Shown in pieces: positions 1 to 6,299 of a stretch of 23,827 bases of DNA (its first letter is position 1; the number at the start of each line of letters is the position of its first letter). Both the position numbers and the translations under genes were made by a program. The stretch comes from Faecalibacterium sp. (GTDB taxonomy: Bacteria > Bacillota > Clostridia > Oscillospirales > Ruminococcaceae). Location: NCBI GenBank assembly GCA_017483235.1, contig JAFULE010000150.1, forward strand, positions 1 through 23,827, read 5' to 3'. The notes beneath the pieces were generated by a model. That model saw only the letters and a program-made list of their open reading frames with translations, had not been told where the DNA came from and searched no databases.

Positions 1-205
1 GGCCGTGCAGGCTGCGGGCCAGTGCCTCGTCATTGGGGCGGGTAACCAGAACTTCGCTGCCCTCGACCTTAACGGTCATCATAGGATGGAAGTTGGAATT
101 CAGGCTGCCCTTGGGGCCCTTGACGGCGACGGTGTGGGCTGCTTCGTCAACAGTAACAGTGACGCCGGCAGGAATGACGATGGGTTTTCTTCCAATTCTC
201 GACAT
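1..205 (-). CDS. rplF: 50S ribosomal protein L6 (partial, N-terminal part)
   Basis: Large-subunit protein L6, which binds 23S rRNA near the factor-binding site. The visible 68 residues begin MSRIGRKPIVIPAGV, the standard L6 N-terminus, followed by the first part of the N-terminal L6 beta domain (AAHTVAVKGPKGSL). The gene runs off the left edge, so roughly the last 110 residues and the stop are not visible. The start ATG is preceded by AAAGGGG at 9-nt spacing and lies 17 nt after the S8 stop, so it is the next gene of the spc part of the ribosomal operon. Identification is secure; only completeness is unknown. Confidence 0.95.
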   Translation of the reverse strand, partial: MSRIGRKPIVIPAGVTVTVDEAAHTVAVKGPKGSLNSNFHPMMTVKVEGSEVLVTRPNDEALARSLHG

Positions 206-222
206 TGTCTTTTACCCCTTTC

Positions 223-621
223 TTACCACACAAAGGCCAGGACTTCGCCGCCAACGTGCGCAGCACGAGCAGACTTGTCGGTCATGATGCCCTTGGAAGT
301 GGAGATGATTGCGGTGCCCAGACCACGCATGACCTTGGGCATATCCTCGCAGTTGGTGTAGATGCGCAGGCCGGGCTTGGACACACGGCGCAGGCCGGCG
401 ATAACGGGCTGGCCGTTATCCTGATACTTCAGAGTCAGGACGATGGTGCCCTGAACGGTGTCGTTTTTCACCTGCATACCCTTGATGTAGCCCTCGTCGA
501 CCAGGATCTGGCAGATTGCCTTCTTCATGTTCGAAGCAGGGATCTCAACAGAAGGGTGTTTGGCGCTGCTGGCGTTGCGGATGCGAGTGAGCAGGTCCGC
601 GATAGGATCAGTAATCTGCAT
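223..621 (-). CDS. rpsH: 30S ribosomal protein S8
   Basis: Primary 16S rRNA-binding protein of the central domain of the small subunit; in E. coli it also represses the spc operon. The 132 residues begin MQITDPIADLLTRIRNA, the conserved S8 opening, and contain the C-terminal STSKGIMTDKSARAAHVGGEVLAFVW block typical of the family only in part of each half (SKGIMTDKSAR and GGEVLAFVW). A GTG at 627 would add two residues, but it sits only 3 nt from AAGGAGG, whereas the ATG at 621 has 9-nt spacing and matches the usual 132-residue length, so I chose 621. Unusually for this operon the gene is separated from S14 by a 128-nt spacer containing two hairpins. Confidence 0.97.
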   Translation of the reverse strand: MQITDPIADLLTRIRNASSAKHPSVEIPASNMKKAICQILVDEGYIKGMQVKNDTVQGTIVLTLKYQDNGQPVIAGLRRVSKPGLRIYTNCEDMPKVMRGLGTAIISTSKGIMTDKSARAAHVGGEVLAFVW

Positions 622-630
622 TGCCACTAA

Positions 631-637
631 CCTCCTT
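631..637 (-). promoter_or_regulatory. Shine-Dalgarno site deciding the S8 start
   Basis: AAGGAGG on the minus strand lies 9 nt from the ATG at 621 and only 3 nt from the alternative GTG at 627. The spacing favours the ATG and the shorter S8. Confidence 0.75.
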
Positions 638-664
638 TAAGTTAGCTGTTCGTTTGTTGTTTTC

Positions 665-725
665 GGGCGTTTTTGACAAGCGCCCTTTCATATCGATACC
701 TCCCCGATGGTTCGGGGAGGGTATC
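665..725 (-). promoter_or_regulatory. Two tandem hairpins in the S14-S8 spacer
   Basis: The spacer between the S14 stop and the S8 start holds two inverted repeats. The first in transcription order (695-725) has arms of 13 and 14 nt ending in GATACC/GGTATC with the core TCCCCGA/TCGGGGA, one bulged base and a 4-nt loop. The second (665-685) has GGGCG/CGCCC arms plus a G-U pair and a 9-nt loop. Neither is followed by a U-run in the transcript, so they do not look like intrinsic terminators. RNA processing, mRNA protection or S8 feedback are possible roles; none is shown by the sequence. Confidence 0.55.
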
Positions 726-749
726 TTTAGCTTGATGGGACCGGCCGAA

Positions 750-935
750 TTACCAGCTGGCCTTCTTCACACCGGGGATCTCGCCCTTGTAAGCCAGCTC
801 GCGGAAGCAGATACGGCAGATGCTGTACTTGCGCAGAACCGAGTGGGGACGGCCGCAGATCTTGCAGCGGGTGTAAGCACGGGTGGAGAACTTGGCAGGA
901 CGGGCCTGCTTCAGCTTCATAGAAGTCTTTGCCAT
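750..935 (-). CDS. rpsN: 30S ribosomal protein S14, zinc-binding (type Z)
   Basis: Small-subunit head protein required for 30S assembly. At 61 residues it is the short zinc-ribbon form (often rpsZ), with two CxxC pairs at Cys24/Cys27 (CKIC) and Cys40/Cys43 (CRIC) that coordinate zinc in this family. The sequence MAKTSMKLKQ and the end GEIPGVKKASW are classic for the Gram-positive type. It starts 19 nt after the L5 stop with GGGAGGG upstream and is followed by the hairpin spacer before S8. There is no sign of the longer zinc-free paralogue in this window. Confidence 0.97.
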   Translation of the reverse strand: MAKTSMKLKQARPAKFSTRAYTRCKICGRPHSVLRKYSICRICFRELAYKGEIPGVKKASW

Positions 936-954
936 TTCAAATTCCCTCCCTTAA

Positions 955-1494
955 TCAGTTGGCGAACGGGGCGCCCAGAGCCTTCAGCAGCTCCTTGCCC
1001 TCTTCGTCGGTCTTGGCGGTGGTGACGAAGCAAACGTCCATGCCGCGGATCGCGTCGACCTTGTCGAAGTCGATCTCGGGGAAGATGATCTGCTCCTTGA
1101 TGCCGCAGGCGTAGTTGCCGCGGCCGTCAAAGCCGTTGCCGTTGATGCCGCGGAAGTCGCGAACACGGGGCAGAGCCACGTTGAAGAAGCGATCCACGAA
1201 CTCGTACATACGCTCGCCACGCAGGGTGACCTTGCAGCCGATGGGGGTGCCAGCGCGCAGCTTGAAGTTAGCAACGCTCTTCTTGGCACGGCAGATAACG
1301 GCCTTCTGGCCAGTGATCTGGCCCAGATCCTTCATAACAGCGGTCAGGATCTTCTCGTTTTCCTTGGCTTCGCCGCAGGCAACGTTGATGACGACCTTGT
1401 CCAGCTTGGGGATCTGCATAACGCTCTTGTAACCGAACTTCTTGTTCAGGGCAGGAGCAATTTCATTGACATACTGTTCTTTCAAACGAGCCAT
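955..1494 (-). CDS. rplE: 50S ribosomal protein L5
   Basis: Binds 5S rRNA and forms part of the central protuberance, contacting the P-site tRNA and bridging to S13. The 179 residues start MARLKEQYVNEIAPAL and contain the family blocks KLDKVVINVACGEA, CRAKKSVANFKLRAGTPIGC (a close variant of the usual TKAKKSIAGFKLREGMPIG) and VRDFRGI. Length matches the family norm. It ends with TGA, one of only four TGA stops among the complete genes here, and its ribosome site is GAGAGGAG. It lies between L24 and S14 as in the standard spc cluster. Confidence 0.97.
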   Translation of the reverse strand: MARLKEQYVNEIAPALNKKFGYKSVMQIPKLDKVVINVACGEAKENEKILTAVMKDLGQITGQKAVICRAKKSVANFKLRAGTPIGCKVTLRGERMYEFVDRFFNVALPRVRDFRGINGNGFDGRGNYACGIKEQIIFPEIDFDKVDAIRGMDVCFVTTAKTDEEGKELLKALGAPFAN

Positions 1495-1513
1495 TGTTTA
1501 TTACTCCTCTCTC

Positions 1514-1828
1514 TTATACTTCGGCGCCGCACTTCTTGCAGACGCGAACATTCTTGCCGTCCTTCACGACGTGGCCGGTACGGACGGTCTTGCCGCACTT
1601 GGGGCAAACCAGCTGGACCTTGGAAGCGTACATGGCACCCTCGGCCTTAACGATGCCGCCCTGCTCGCCCTGACGGCGGGGCTTGACGTGCTTGGTGACC
1701 AGGTTGCGGCCCTCGACGATGACCTTGCCTTCGCTGGGGCTGACCTGCAGCACCTTACCAGTCTGGCCCTTGTCCTTGCCGCTGATGATCATAACGTTAT
1801 CGCCGGTTTTAACATGAAGATTATTCAT
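1514..1828 (-). CDS. rplX: 50S ribosomal protein L24 with zinc-ribbon cysteines
   Basis: Assembly-initiator protein of the large subunit. The KOW motif is in the N-terminal third (TGDNVMIISGKDKGQTGKVL, about residues 8-27), followed by VIVEGRNLVTKHVKP. The C-terminal part carries two cysteine pairs, CPKC at 75-78 and CKKC at 97-100, giving a probable zinc ribbon that many enterobacterial L24 proteins lack. Length is 104 residues. The upstream L14 stop codon is fused to its ribosome site as TAAGGAGG, suggesting termination-reinitiation coupling. Confidence 0.97.
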   Translation of the reverse strand: MNNLHVKTGDNVMIISGKDKGQTGKVLQVSPSEGKVIVEGRNLVTKHVKPRRQGEQGGIVKAEGAMYASKVQLVCPKCGKTVRTGHVVKDGKNVRVCKKCGAEV

Positions 1829-1842
1829 AACTTAAAACCTCC

Positions 1843-2211
1843 TTACAGCGATTCCGGAGCCAGGCTCAGAATCTTGGTGTAACCGCCCTCGCGCAGTTCG
1901 CGGGCGACGGGTCCAAAGATACGAGTACCCTTGGGATTCTTGTCGTTGTTGATGATAACGGCGGCATTCTCGTCGAAACGGATGTAGGAGCCGTCATCGC
2001 GGCGAACGCCATGCTTGCTGCGTACGATAACAGCCTTGACAACGTCGCCCTTCTTCACAGTGCCGCCGGGGGCTGCCTTCTTGACAGAGCACACCACGAC
2101 GTCACCAATGTTAGCATATCTCTTGCGGGTACCGCCCAGCACACGGAAGCACATCAGTTCTTTGGCACCGGTGTTGTCGGCAACTTTGAGATAAGTCTGC
2201 ATCTGAATCAT
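1843..2211 (-). CDS. rplN: 50S ribosomal protein L14
   Basis: Binds 23S rRNA and forms intersubunit bridge B8 with 16S rRNA. The 122 residues begin MIQMQTYLKVADNTGAKELM, the hallmark L14 N-terminus, and include GDVVVCSVKKAAPGG, VIVRSKHGVRR and the end REGGYTKILSLAPESL. Length is exactly typical. AAGGAGA stands 9 nt before the ATG. It follows S17 by 25 nt and its own stop overlaps the ribosome site of L24. Nothing unusual. Confidence 0.98.
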   Translation of the reverse strand: MIQMQTYLKVADNTGAKELMCFRVLGGTRKRYANIGDVVVCSVKKAAPGGTVKKGDVVKAVIVRSKHGVRRDDGSYIRFDENAAVIINNDKNPKGTRIFGPVARELREGGYTKILSLAPESL

Positions 2212-2236
2212 GTCAGATTTCTCCTTTCAAAGTAGC

Positions 2237-2494
2237 TTACTTCGCCTTCTCAACGATCTTGACCAGGCGCCAACGAACCTCCTTGGACAGGGGACGGCAC
2301 TCCATGATCTCAACGCGGTCGCCAATGCCGCACTCGTTCTGCTCGTCACGAGCCTTGAACTTCACGGTGCGCTTCAGGATCTTCTTGTACAGGGGGTGCT
2401 GCACGCTGTCCTTAACGGCAACCACGATGGTCTTATCCATCTTGTCGGACACAACGACGCCGACACGGGTCTTTCTCAGATTACGCTCTTCCAT
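2237..2494 (-). CDS. rpsQ: 30S ribosomal protein S17
   Basis: Early-assembly 16S rRNA-binding protein with an OB fold. The 85 residues contain the signature KTRVGVVVSDKMDKTIVVAV, VKFKARDEQNECGIGDRVEI and ECRPLSKEVRWRLVKIVEKA, matching family length and order. Its ribosome site is fused with the L29 stop as TAAGGAGG, 12 nt downstream of the L29 coding end. Nothing unusual. Confidence 0.98.
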   Translation of the reverse strand: MEERNLRKTRVGVVVSDKMDKTIVVAVKDSVQHPLYKKILKRTVKFKARDEQNECGIGDRVEIMECRPLSKEVRWRLVKIVEKAK

Positions 2495-2506
2495 CGTTTA
2501 ACCTCC

Positions 2507-2692
2507 TTACTGCTTCTCAGCCAGAATGGTCATCACGCGGGCGATGTCCTTCTTGACTGCATTGATGCGGCCGGGGTTCTCCAGCTGATTGATGGCATGC
2601 TGGAAGCGCAGGTTAAACAGCTCGCTCTTCAGCTCGGCCAGCTTGGCGTTCAGCTCTTCAGCCTTCAGGCTGCGCAGTTCATTAGCCTTCAT
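2507..2692 (-). CDS. rpmC: 50S ribosomal protein L29
   Basis: Small two-helix protein near the peptide exit tunnel, where trigger factor and SRP dock through L23/L29. I place the start at the second ATG (MKANELRSLKAEEL), giving 61 residues and the standard MKANE opening of Gram-positive L29. The upstream ATG at 2701 would add MAP but abuts the AAGGAGG with no spacing. With this start the gene overlaps the 3' end of L16 by 11 nt, indicating translational coupling. Motif ELFNLRFQHAINQLENPGRI is diagnostic. Confidence 0.96.
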   Translation of the reverse strand: MKANELRSLKAEELNAKLAELKSELFNLRFQHAINQLENPGRINAVKKDIARVMTILAEKQ

Positions 2693-3119
2693 TGGTGCCA
2701 TCCTCCTTCAGATCCTCGCGGACCACAAATTTGCACTTGACGGGCAGCTTGTGCGAAGCCAGACGCATGGCCTCACGGGCGGTCTCCTCACTGACATCGG
2801 CCAGCTCGAACATGACACGACCGGGCTTGACCACGGCCACCCAGTATTCGGGGGAACCCTTACCGGAACCCATGCGGGTCTCGGCGGGCTTTTCGGTAAC
2901 AGGCTTATCGGGGAAGATCTTGATCCAGACCTTACCGCCACGCTTGATGTAACGAGTCATGGCGATACGGGCAGCCTCGATCTGCTTGGAAGAGATCCAG
3001 GCCGGCTCGGTGGCAACAAGACCGTACTGGCCCTGGCAAACGGTGTTGCCGCGAGTGGCCTTACCGGTCATACGGCCGCGCTGCACGCGACGGTACTTAA
3101 CACGCTTAGGCAGTAACAT
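2682..3119 (-). CDS. rplP: 50S ribosomal protein L16
   Basis: Large-subunit protein that positions the A-site tRNA near the peptidyl-transferase centre. The 145 residues begin MLLPKRVKYRRVQRGRMTG and contain TRMGSGKGSPEYWVAVVKPG near residues 81-100, which includes the arginine (Arg82 here) that is hydroxylated in E. coli L16. The start overlaps the S3 stop as TAATG and the end overlaps L29, so S3-L16-L29 form a translationally coupled trio. Length and content are ordinary. Confidence 0.98.
   Translation of the reverse strand: MLLPKRVKYRRVQRGRMTGKATRGNTVCQGQYGLVATEPAWISSKQIEAARIAMTRYIKRGGKVWIKIFPDKPVTEKPAETRMGSGKGSPEYWVAVVKPGRVMFELADVSEETAREAMRLASHKLPVKCKFVVREDLKEDGTNEG
2702..2708 (-). promoter_or_regulatory. 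Shine-Dalgarno site deciding the L29 start
   Basis: AAGGAGG on the minus strand is immediately adjacent to the ATG at 2701 (0 nt) but 9 nt from the ATG at 2692. This supports the shorter L29. The site lies inside the L16 coding sequence. Confidence 0.75.
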
Positions 3120-3799
3120 TACTTATTGCCTCCTTTCTTGAGAACCTCGCCCTTGTAAACCCAAACCTTAACGCCAACCTTACCGTAGGTGGTATCGGCC
3201 TCGGCAAAGCCGTAGTCGATGTCGGCGCGCAGGGTCTGCAGGGGGATGGTGCCTTCGTGGTAGCTTTCGGTACGGGCAATGTCAGCGCCGCCCAGACGGC
3301 CGGAGCACATTGCCTTGATGCCCTTGGCGGGCACAGTGCTGCGATCGCGGGGGCTCATGGCATTGCGCATGCACTGCTTCATAGCACGGCGGAAGGTGAC
3401 GCGGTTTTCCAGCTGACGAGCAATGTCCTCGGCAACCAGCTGAGCGTTGGTAGCAGCGCTCTTAACCTCGACAACGTTCACAACGAAGTTCTTGCCGAAC
3501 TTCTTGCTCAGCTCGTTCTGCAGAGCAACACGAGCCTCGCCGCCCTTGCCGATCACCATGCCGGGCTTGGCACAGTAGACATACACGGTAACGCGAGCAG
3601 CGCCGGTGGCAGAATCCACAGTACGCTCGATCTCGATCTTGGGAATACCGGCGTCCTTCAGCTTAGCCTTCAGTTCGGTGCGGATCTTGTGATCCTCAAC
3701 CAGGGTGTTGCCGAAGTCCTTCTTGGAAGTAAACCAGCGGCTGTCCCAGTCCTTGATTACGCCCACGCGCAGACCGTGGGGATTAACTTTCTGGCCCAT
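3119..3799 (-). CDS. rpsC: 30S ribosomal protein S3
   Basis: Forms part of the mRNA entry channel and helicase activity of the 30S head. The 226 residues start MGQKVNPHGLRVGVIKDWDS; a type II KH domain carries GKGG at about residues 84-87; the C-terminal domain includes CSGRLGGADIARTE and the GTIPLQTLRADIDYG block. Length is typical. TAAGGAGG fuses the L22 stop with its ribosome site, and its own stop overlaps the L16 start. Nothing unusual. Confidence 0.98.
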   Translation of the reverse strand: MGQKVNPHGLRVGVIKDWDSRWFTSKKDFGNTLVEDHKIRTELKAKLKDAGIPKIEIERTVDSATGAARVTVYVYCAKPGMVIGKGGEARVALQNELSKKFGKNFVVNVVEVKSAATNAQLVAEDIARQLENRVTFRRAMKQCMRNAMSPRDRSTVPAKGIKAMCSGRLGGADIARTESYHEGTIPLQTLRADIDYGFAEADTTYGKVGVKVWVYKGEVLKKGGNK

Positions 3800-3813
3800 T
3801 TGTGTTTACCTCC

Positions 3814-4149
3814 TTACTCTTTCTCTTTCAGAACAACAGTCATGTGGCTGGTGCGCTTCAGAATGCGGTAAGCGCGGCCCTGAGCGCGGGGACGCATGCG
3901 CTTCAGGGTGGGGCCGGGGCAGACAAAGCACTCGGCCACGTACAGGTTGTTCTTGTCCATGTTAAAGTTGTTTTCCGCATTAGCGGCTGCAGACTTCACC
4001 AGCTTCAGAAGGGGCTCACAAGCGGCCTTCGGGGTGTACTGCAGGATTGCCAGCGCTTCGTCCAGGGGCTTGTTACGGATCAGGTCCATAACGATAGACA
4101 CCTTACGGGGACTAATGCGGGCATAACGAAGAATAGCCCGAGCTTCCAT
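3814..4149 (-). CDS. rplV: 50S ribosomal protein L22
   Basis: Lines the nascent-peptide tunnel through a long beta hairpin; changes in that hairpin can give macrolide resistance in other species. The 111 residues start MEARAILRYARISPRKVSIV and contain AAANAENNFNMDKNNLYV and the hairpin CPGPTLKRMRPRAQGRAYRI. Length and the hairpin are of normal size, with no insertion. AAGGAGG lies 9 nt before the ATG, just after the S19 stop. Confidence 0.98.
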   Translation of the reverse strand: MEARAILRYARISPRKVSIVMDLIRNKPLDEALAILQYTPKAACEPLLKLVKSAAANAENNFNMDKNNLYVAECFVCPGPTLKRMRPRAQGRAYRILKRTSHMTVVLKEKE

Positions 4150-4166
4150 TGTTGTGTTCCTCCTTC

Positions 4167-4436
4167 TTACTTCTTGGTGGTGCCGCCGTGACCCTTAAAG
4201 GTACGGGTGGGCACGAACTCGCCCAGCTTGTGGCCAACCATATCTTCGGTGACGTACACAGGCACGTGCTTGCGGCCGTCATGCACAGCGAAGGTGTGGC
4301 CGACGAACTCGGGGAAGATGGTGGAGGCACGGCTCCAGGTCTTGACAACCTGCTTCTTGCCGGAAGCGTTCATGGCTTCCACATGCTTCATCAGATCAGC
4401 CTGGACATAAGGTCCTTTTTTAATACTTCTACCCAT
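4167..4436 (-). CDS. rpsS: 30S ribosomal protein S19
   Basis: Head protein of the small subunit that partners S13 and contacts the A-site tRNA. The 89 residues start MGRSIKKGPYVQADLMKHVE and contain WSRASTIFPEFVGHTFAVHD and GHKLGEFVPTRTFKGHG, all diagnostic. It sits 17 nt after the L2 stop, with the ribosome site GAGAGGAG overlapping the spacer. Nothing unusual. Confidence 0.98.
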   Translation of the reverse strand: MGRSIKKGPYVQADLMKHVEAMNASGKKQVVKTWSRASTIFPEFVGHTFAVHDGRKHVPVYVTEDMVGHKLGEFVPTRTFKGHGGTTKK

Positions 4437-4453
4437 TGTCTAAAACTCCTCTC

Positions 4454-5287
4454 TTACTTCTGGTTAGCACGCTTCACAATGAACTTGTCGGAGCGGTTCT
4501 TGGTCTTGCGGGTCTTCAGGCCCAGAGCGGGCTTGCCCCAAGGAGTAACGGGAGTGCTGCGACCGATGGGAGCGCGGCCCTCACCACCACCGTGGGGGTG
4601 ATCGCAGGGGTTCATAACGGAACCACGGCTGCCGGGGCGAACGCCCATGTGGCGCTTGCGGCCAGCCTTGCCCAGGTTGACGTTCTCATGGTCCAGGTTG
4701 GAAACCTGACCGATAACGGCCTTGCAGTTGATGGGCACGTTGCGCATCTCGCCGGAGGGCAGACGCACCAGAGCGTAGCCATTCTCCTTAGCCATCAGCT
4801 GAGCCATGTTGCCGGCGGAACGAACCAGCTGGGCGCCCTTGCCGGGGTACAGCTCAATGTTGTGGATGATGGTACCAACAGGGATGTTGGCGAAGGGCAG
4901 GCAGTTGCCGGCCTTGATGTCGGCAGTAGCGCCGCTTACCACCACGTCGCCGACCTTCAGGCCGTCGGGAGCGATGATGTAGCTCTTCACGCCGTCCTCG
5001 TACTCGATCAGGGCGATGAAGGCGCTGCGGTTGGGATCGTACTCCAGGGTCTTAACGGTAGCGGGAACATCCAGCTTGTTGCGCTTGAAGTCGATCACAC
5101 GGTACTTGGTGCGGTTGCCGCCGCCCTGATGGCGAACGGTGATGCGGCCGGTGTTGTTGCGGCCGCTGTGCTTCTTCATGGGCTCCAGCAGGCTGCGCTC
5201 GGGCTCGACCTTGCTCAGCACACTGTAGTCGGTAACAGTCATGCCGCGGCGGCCCGGAGTAGTCGGCTTATAATGCTTAATAGCCAT
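4454..5287 (-). CDS. rplB: 50S ribosomal protein L2
   Basis: One of the most conserved large-subunit proteins, needed for subunit association and peptidyl-transferase activity. The 277 residues start MAIKHYKPTTPGRRGMTV and contain the motif NPCDHPHGGGEGR with His230, equivalent to the essential E. coli His229. The end KTKNRSDKFIVKRANQK is regular. AAAAGGAGA precedes the ATG at a slightly long spacing. It is separated from L23 by a 78-nt spacer holding two small hairpins. Confidence 0.98.
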   Translation of the reverse strand: MAIKHYKPTTPGRRGMTVTDYSVLSKVEPERSLLEPMKKHSGRNNTGRITVRHQGGGNRTKYRVIDFKRNKLDVPATVKTLEYDPNRSAFIALIEYEDGVKSYIIAPDGLKVGDVVVSGATADIKAGNCLPFANIPVGTIIHNIELYPGKGAQLVRSAGNMAQLMAKENGYALVRLPSGEMRNVPINCKAVIGQVSNLDHENVNLGKAGRKRHMGVRPGSRGSVMNPCDHPHGGGEGRAPIGRSTPVTPWGKPALGLKTRKTKNRSDKFIVKRANQK

Positions 5288-5325
5288 TACTGTATTCTCC
5301 TTTTGCTATCTTATGAATTATTATC

Positions 5326-5362
5326 GGGGTCATATCCCCATATTCGAACCCTCGGCGGGTTC
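5326..5362 (-). promoter_or_regulatory. Two small hairpins in the L23-L2 spacer
   Basis: A perfect 6-bp stem GAACCC/GGGTTC with a 5-nt loop (5346-5362) begins three bases after the L23 stop, followed by a 4-bp GGGG/CCCC stem (5326-5339). There is no U-tract, so termination is unlikely. It may set the L2 translation level or protect mRNA ends; function is not shown. Confidence 0.45.
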
Positions 5363-5365
5363 TGA

Positions 5366-5662
5366 TTACAGCATGCTGCTGAAGAACTCGATTTCCTTGG
5401 AGTCCTTCTTCAGGGTTACGATCGCCTTCTTGGAAGCGGCGGTGTAACCGGCATGCATGCCCTGACGGCGGAAACGGCCACGCACGGTGATGGTGTTGAC
5501 CTTTTCAACCTTGGCGCCGGGGAACAGGGTCTCGACAGCCTGAGCGATCTCAACCTTGGTGGCGTCCTTAGCGACCTTGAAGGTGTACTTCTTGTCGGCG
5601 ATACCGGCCATGGAGTTTTCGGTGATGACCGGCTTCAGAATGATGTCCTGTGCGGTTTTCAT
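5366..5662 (-). CDS. rplW: 50S ribosomal protein L23
   Basis: Sits at the tunnel exit and is the docking site for trigger factor and SRP. The 98 residues include IILKPVITENSMAGIADKKY, the motif KYTFKVAKDATKVEIAQAVE and VNTITVRGRFRRQG. Length is typical. Its ATG overlaps the true L4 stop as TAATG, and GAGGAGG lies inside the L4 coding sequence 11 nt upstream. If ribosomes really stop at the TAG inside L4, L23 would lose coupling and rely on this site alone. Confidence 0.97.
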   Translation of the reverse strand: MKTAQDIILKPVITENSMAGIADKKYTFKVAKDATKVEIAQAVETLFPGAKVEKVNTITVRGRFRRQGMHAGYTAASKKAIVTLKKDSKEIEFFSSML

Positions 5663-6285
5663 TAGCCCAGTACCTCCTCAAGCTTCTTGGCTGCGCCCTC
5701 GCTGATGATCAGCTTGTTGGCGTTCAGCACGTCGTAGGTGTTGACGCTGCCGGTGAAGGTGGTCTTCACGCCGGGAATGTTGGCAGCGCTCTTGACCAGC
5801 TTGGCATCGACAACTTCGTTGACGATCAGGTTCTTCTTGCCGGCGCCCACAGCGTTCAGCATGGCGACGACGGCCTTGGTCTTGTACTCCTCGCAAGCCA
5901 GCTTGTCAACAACGATCATGTTGCCGTTCAGGGCCTTGTCAGACAGAACGCTCAGCAGAGCCAGGCGCTTGACCTTGTCGTTGATGTGGTAGCGGTAGCT
6001 GCGGGGCTTGGGACCGTGGGAAACACCACCGTGGACCTACTGGGGAGCGCGGGTAGAACCCTGACGAGCGTGGCCGGTGCCCTTCTGACGCCAGGGCTTC
6101 TTGCCGCCGCCGGAAACTTCCTTGCGGATCTTGGTGTTCTGGGTGCCCTGGCGCTGGTTGGCCAGGAAGTTTACGACTGCAATGTGCACAGCCTTTTCGT
6201 TCGGGGTGATGCCGAACACAGCGTCGGAAAGCTCGATCTCGCTAACCTTAACGCCGCTCATGTTGACTACGTCAAACTTTGCCAT
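5662..6285 (-). CDS. rplD: 50S ribosomal protein L4, interrupted by an in-frame TAG at codon 83
   Basis: Large-subunit assembly protein whose extended loop lines the nascent-peptide tunnel; in E. coli it also represses the S10 operon. Codons 1-82 give a normal N-terminal half ending in the tunnel loop (GGGKKPWRQKGTGHARQGS, residues 59-77) and TRAPQ. Codon 83 is TAG at 6037-6039 where Gram-positive L4 has Trp (QWRGGG in Bacillus). The frame then stays open for 124 residues of ordinary L4 (VHGGVSHGPKPRSYRYH to EGAAKKLEEVLG), making 207 codons, the usual length. The ribosome site (fused with the L3 stop as TAAGGAGG) and the TAATG overlap with L23 are intact. No other lesion is seen, so this is not a decaying pseudogene. 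A one-base TGG-to-TAG change explains it; whether it is a sequence error, a real nonsense mutation or a read-through codon cannot be told here. Confidence 0.93.
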
Positions 6286-6299
6286 TGTAGCTTTCCTCC

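Noticed and set aside
5326..5362. GGTTCGAAT-like tRNA T-arm between L23 and L2
   Set aside because: The T-loop resemblance is local. No acceptor stem, anticodon arm or D arm can be drawn around it within the 78-nt spacer.
4436..5365. 309-codon open frame on the plus strand opposite L2
   Set aside because: Antisense shadow of rplB, low-complexity Ala/Gly/Val composition, no ribosome site.
5662..5919. Separate short gene made of the C-terminal half of L4
   Set aside because: It is in the same frame as the N-terminal half with only one TAG between. No ribosome site precedes its first ATG, so it is the rest of rplD rather than an independent gene.
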